This document shows positions 50,573-52,670 of a stretch of DNA of 52,670 nt, in pieces. The translations under genes were made by a program, and so were the position numbers. Origin of the DNA: Opitutaceae bacterium (lineage in GTDB: Bacteria; Verrucomicrobiota; Verrucomicrobiia; Opitutales; Opitutaceae); the NCBI GenBank assembly GCA_002694885.1, contig NZNM01000144.1:1-52670 (forward strand), read 5' to 3'. The notes under the pieces are model-generated. The model was not told the DNA's origin. It saw only the letters and a program-made list of their open reading frames with translations, and ran no database searches. Each line of letters opens with the position of its first letter. Position 1 is the first letter of the stretch.

Positions 50573-52204
50573 ATGAAACTACCCTATAGATTTGCCCTGA
50601 TGCTTCTAGCTTCACCGGTTTTCTCAACGATTGCCCAAGATCGCCCCAACGTCGTCTTCTTTCTCGTCGATGATCTCGGCTGGACGGATCTGGGGACGTT
50701 CGGCAGCAGTTTTTACGAGACGCCCCACATTGATCAGTTCGCCACTGAGGGGGTGAAGTTTACTAGCGCCTATGCAGCCTGCCACGTTTGTTCGCCGACG
50801 CGGTCCAGCATTTTGACGGGCAAGTATCCGGCTCGCAATAACATGACCGACTGGATACCTGGACGACGGGACTTCCCGTTTCAGAAGCTCCTCAATGTCT
50901 ACTCAGGACAGCATCTGCCGTATGAGGAGACGACGCTTCCGGAAACCTTGCGTGGCCATGGCTATGCGACCGCGGCTGTAGGCAAGTGGCACCTGGGCAG
51001 CGCTCCATCCACTCCTGACAAACACGGCTTTGATTGGCATATTCCGCGAAACTGGTCGCGCGGCGCTCCGAACCGTACCTTTTATGCCCCTTATAACTTA
51101 GAAGGCTTGGAGGACGCTCCCGAAGGAGAGTATCTCACCGACCGATTGACCGACGAAGCGTTAGGTTTTATCAACGATAACAGAGATGGTCCGTTCTTTC
51201 TATATATGGCCCACTTTGCGGTCCACGACCCGATCGACGGTCGATTGGACTTGGTGGACAAGTACGAGGAAAAGCTGAAAAATGATCCACCGCCCATGGT
51301 CGAGCCATTCATCCTGGAAGGAAATCCCGATCGCCCGGAAAAGCTCTCTCAGGAATATTTGAATCAAGCGATATCCGACCCGGCGTTCGCAGAATATGGC
51401 GTGTTGCCGAAGCACGCAGTCAAGATCAAGCAGCGTCAGGATAATACCCATTTCGCAGGCATGGTGGAAGCGGTCGACCAAAGTTTGGGACGATTGCTAG
51501 ATCGCCTCGAAGAGCTCGGTATCGACGACAACACGATCGTTATATTCTTCGCCGACAATGGTGGCATGGCTGGTATGAACGTGGGAAACCCGATCAGAAC
51601 TGTCACCGAAGAACAACTGGACAGGGCCTTCTCGACATCGGTGCTGCCACTTCGCGGAGCCAAGGGATGGCTTTATGAAGGGGGCATCCGCGTTCCGTGC
51701 ATTGTCAAGTGGCCAGGACAGGGAATGGAAGGGGCGGTATCGGATGAACCGATCATCAGCACTGACTTCTATCCATCTATACTGGAGATGGCGGGATTGC
51801 CGCTCGTCGAAGATCAGCACCGCGATGGAGTTAGCATTGTGCCGCTATTAAAAGGCGAAGACTCATTGGGACGAGATGCCATCTACTGGCATTTCCCGCA
51901 CTACAGCAACCATGGCATGCAGCCGCCGGCGGGAGCCATTCGCAGTGGGCCTTATAAACTCTTGGAGTACTTCGAGAACAACACTGTGCAATTGTTCAAC
52001 CTGGATAGCGACTTGGGCGAAAACTACGACTTGTCGGAATTCCAGCCCGACAAAGTGAAGGAATTGACCGCTATGCTGCACGCCTGGCGAAAAGAGGTTG
52101 ATGCTCAGATGCTTTCGGCGAATCCTAATTACATTGAGATCGATCCCCATGAATGGGCTCGTAGTACCGACGCCGACAACGAGTGGATCCGTCGCCGCCG
52201 TTAG
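50573..52204 (+). CDS. Formylglycine sulfatase, S1_16-like arylsulfatase
   Basis: 543 residues with a signal peptide (YRFALMLLASPVFSTIAQ). Metal site LVDDLGWTDLGTFG, formylglycine site C73-S-P-T-R with SSILTG, intact GKWHLGS, and FFADNGGMAGM for the second metal ligands. Residues ~95-115 (NNMTDWIPGRRDFPF) and HFAVHDPIDG resemble the S1_16-type exo-sulfatases. A good ribosome binding site (AAGAAGG) precedes the ATG. It is the last of six consecutive sulfatases on this strand. Confidence 0.9.
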   Translation: MKLPYRFALMLLASPVFSTIAQDRPNVVFFLVDDLGWTDLGTFGSSFYETPHIDQFATEGVKFTSAYAACHVCSPTRSSILTGKYPARNNMTDWIPGRRDFPFQKLLNVYSGQHLPYEETTLPETLRGHGYATAAVGKWHLGSAPSTPDKHGFDWHIPRNWSRGAPNRTFYAPYNLEGLEDAPEGEYLTDRLTDEALGFINDNRDGPFFLYMAHFAVHDPIDGRLDLVDKYEEKLKNDPPPMVEPFILEGNPDRPEKLSQEYLNQAISDPAFAEYGVLPKHAVKIKQRQDNTHFAGMVEAVDQSLGRLLDRLEELGIDDNTIVIFFADNGGMAGMNVGNPIRTVTEEQLDRAFSTSVLPLRGAKGWLYEGGIRVPCIVKWPGQGMEGAVSDEPIISTDFYPSILEMAGLPLVEDQHRDGVSIVPLLKGEDSLGRDAIYWHFPHYSNHGMQPPAGAIRSGPYKLLEYFENNTVQLFNLDSDLGENYDLSEFQPDKVKELTAMLHAWRKEVDAQMLSANPNYIEIDPHEWARSTDADNEWIRRRR

Positions 52205-52236
52205 AATGACCAATGAATTGAATTGAAATTAACTTT

Positions 52237-52299
52237 GTAGGAGCGGCTTTACGCCGCGATTTGAGTTGGGTATCTATCGCGGCATAAAGCCGCTCCTAC
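52237..52299 (+). repeat. BIME-like inverted repeat, GGAGCGGCTTTA family
   Basis: GTAG-GAGCGGCTTTACGCCG on the left and the inverted copy ending CTAC on the right, about 23 bp apart. Same family as 17162-17221. Confidence 0.85.
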
Positions 52300-52342
52300 G
52301 AGCAACAGATGCCTTATAAAAGAACCCGCAGAACTAAAAAAA

Positions 52343-52403
52343 GTAGCTCAGGGCTTTAGCCTGAGTTTTGATAAAACTTGCTCAGGCTAAAGCGCTGAGC
52401 TAC
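52343..52403 (+). repeat. BIME-like inverted repeat, CTCAGGGCTTTA family
   Basis: GTAG-CTCAGGGCTTTAGCCTG on the left and an inverted copy ending CTAC on the right. Related in form to 42226-42293. It lies 44 bp after the previous element. Confidence 0.8.
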
Positions 52404-52425
52404 CTTGAAAATCCACTTTACGACC

Positions 52426-52670
52426 ATGAAACTATACCGAATTCTTAATTGCCTCGTGGCCTTCGCGCTTTGCGCCCCGCTTCTCGCCGCTCCCTTGAGC
52501 CTCGTAAAGGACGAGGACGCGGAAACGATCAGCGTGTTCCGGTCAGGAATGGACGAGCCGATTCTCGTTCAAAATGCTCGTGATGATCACCGTCCTTACA
52601 TTCACCCTATCGTTGCCCCGGACGGGAAAGGGGTTTTGACAGAATACGCTCCCGGCCACCACAAGCATCA
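52426..52670 (+). CDS. PmoA-like (DUF6807) protein, N-terminal part (cut by window edge)
   Basis: The open frame from the ATG at 52426 gives 81 residues before the edge. Residues 1-22 form a signal peptide (MKLYRILNCLVAFALCAPLL). The mature start has RPYIHPIVAPDGKGVLTEY and APGHHKHQ, the opening of the DUF6807/'methane oxygenase PmoA' family of secreted proteins found with verrucomicrobial and planctomycete sugar-use genes. The family name is historical; a link with methane oxidation is not implied. It probably belongs to the same polysaccharide-use region as the sulfatases. Confidence 0.75.
   Translation, partial: MKLYRILNCLVAFALCAPLLAAPLSLVKDEDAETISVFRSGMDEPILVQNARDDHRPYIHPIVAPDGKGVLTEYAPGHHKH

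Noticed and set aside
7844-52403. Palindromic elements as CRISPR repeats
   Set aside because: Copies are scattered one by one, inverted rather than direct, and have no regular spacers or cas genes.
1-52670. tRNA, rRNA or other structural RNA genes
   Set aside because: No T-loop/anticodon pattern or conserved rRNA segment was recognised on either strand by eye. A covariance search could still find small RNAs.

Overview
The window looks like chromosomal DNA of a marine-type verrucomicrobium, most likely in or near Opitutae/Puniceicoccales. This is inference from gene content: DUF1552, DUF1592-type c-heme, PVC-type dehydrogenase and ThuA proteins, many formylglycine sulfatases, a Mrp antiporter and a GspE/GspF pair. 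A planctomycete is the main alternative. No rRNA, tRNA, CRISPR array, phage or insertion-sequence transposase was seen.

Layout. (1) 1-3155, minus strand: a tightly overlapping Mrp-type Na+/H+ antiporter operon (mnhE, F, G, MbhD-like, MbhE-MnhB fusion, mnhC with a long His-rich insert, mnhD cut by the window edge). (2) 3318-7818, plus: a DUF1294 membrane protein, an orphan secreted protein, an FMN reductase-like flavoprotein, and GspE/PilB plus GspF/PilC. (3) 8015-17082, minus: two sulfatases, a 1443-residue PVC dehydrogenase/c-heme protein with a ThuA domain at each end, a PEP-hydrolase-like TIM barrel and a cupin. (4) 17533-24303, plus: an AraC regulator, a PQQ-type sugar dehydrogenase, DUF1552 and DUF1592 proteins, and a broken RraA-like gene. 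(5) 24467-29378, minus: a sugar isomerase-like protein, a DUF4038-type glycosidase and a c-heme/PQQ-type dehydrogenase. (6) 29484-39542: a probable zinc-starvation regulon. (7) 39692-42229: VOC protein, PAS-AraC regulator, Gfo/Idh/MocA dehydrogenase. (8) 42307-52204, plus: six consecutive sulfatases, followed by the start of a PmoA-like (DUF6807) gene.

The most coherent system is region 6. A Fur/Zur-family regulator, two COG0523 (CobW-type) GTPases, a divergent FeoB-like permease, a flavoprotein, a standalone HisI, a MerC-like membrane protein and a TonB receptor with two His/Glu-rich loops are grouped together. A 15-bp palindrome of the form YGCAAA-N3-TTTGCR lies upstream of hisI, the regulator/flavoprotein divergent region and the TonB receptor. 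At the last two sites a second, weaker copy sits exactly 32 bp away, centre to centre. I read this as a zinc-uptake and zinc-sparing regulon.

The second striking feature is a large set of intergenic palindromes. About fifteen elements of roughly 55-100 bp carry two hairpins in inverted orientation, usually bounded by GTAG on one side and CTAC on the other. They belong to several unrelated sequence families that share this architecture, as in REP/BIME elements mobilised by RAYT (TnpA-REP) proteins. One has apparently landed in frame inside the signal-peptide region of a sulfatase, and another contributes the stop codon of a dehydrogenase gene.
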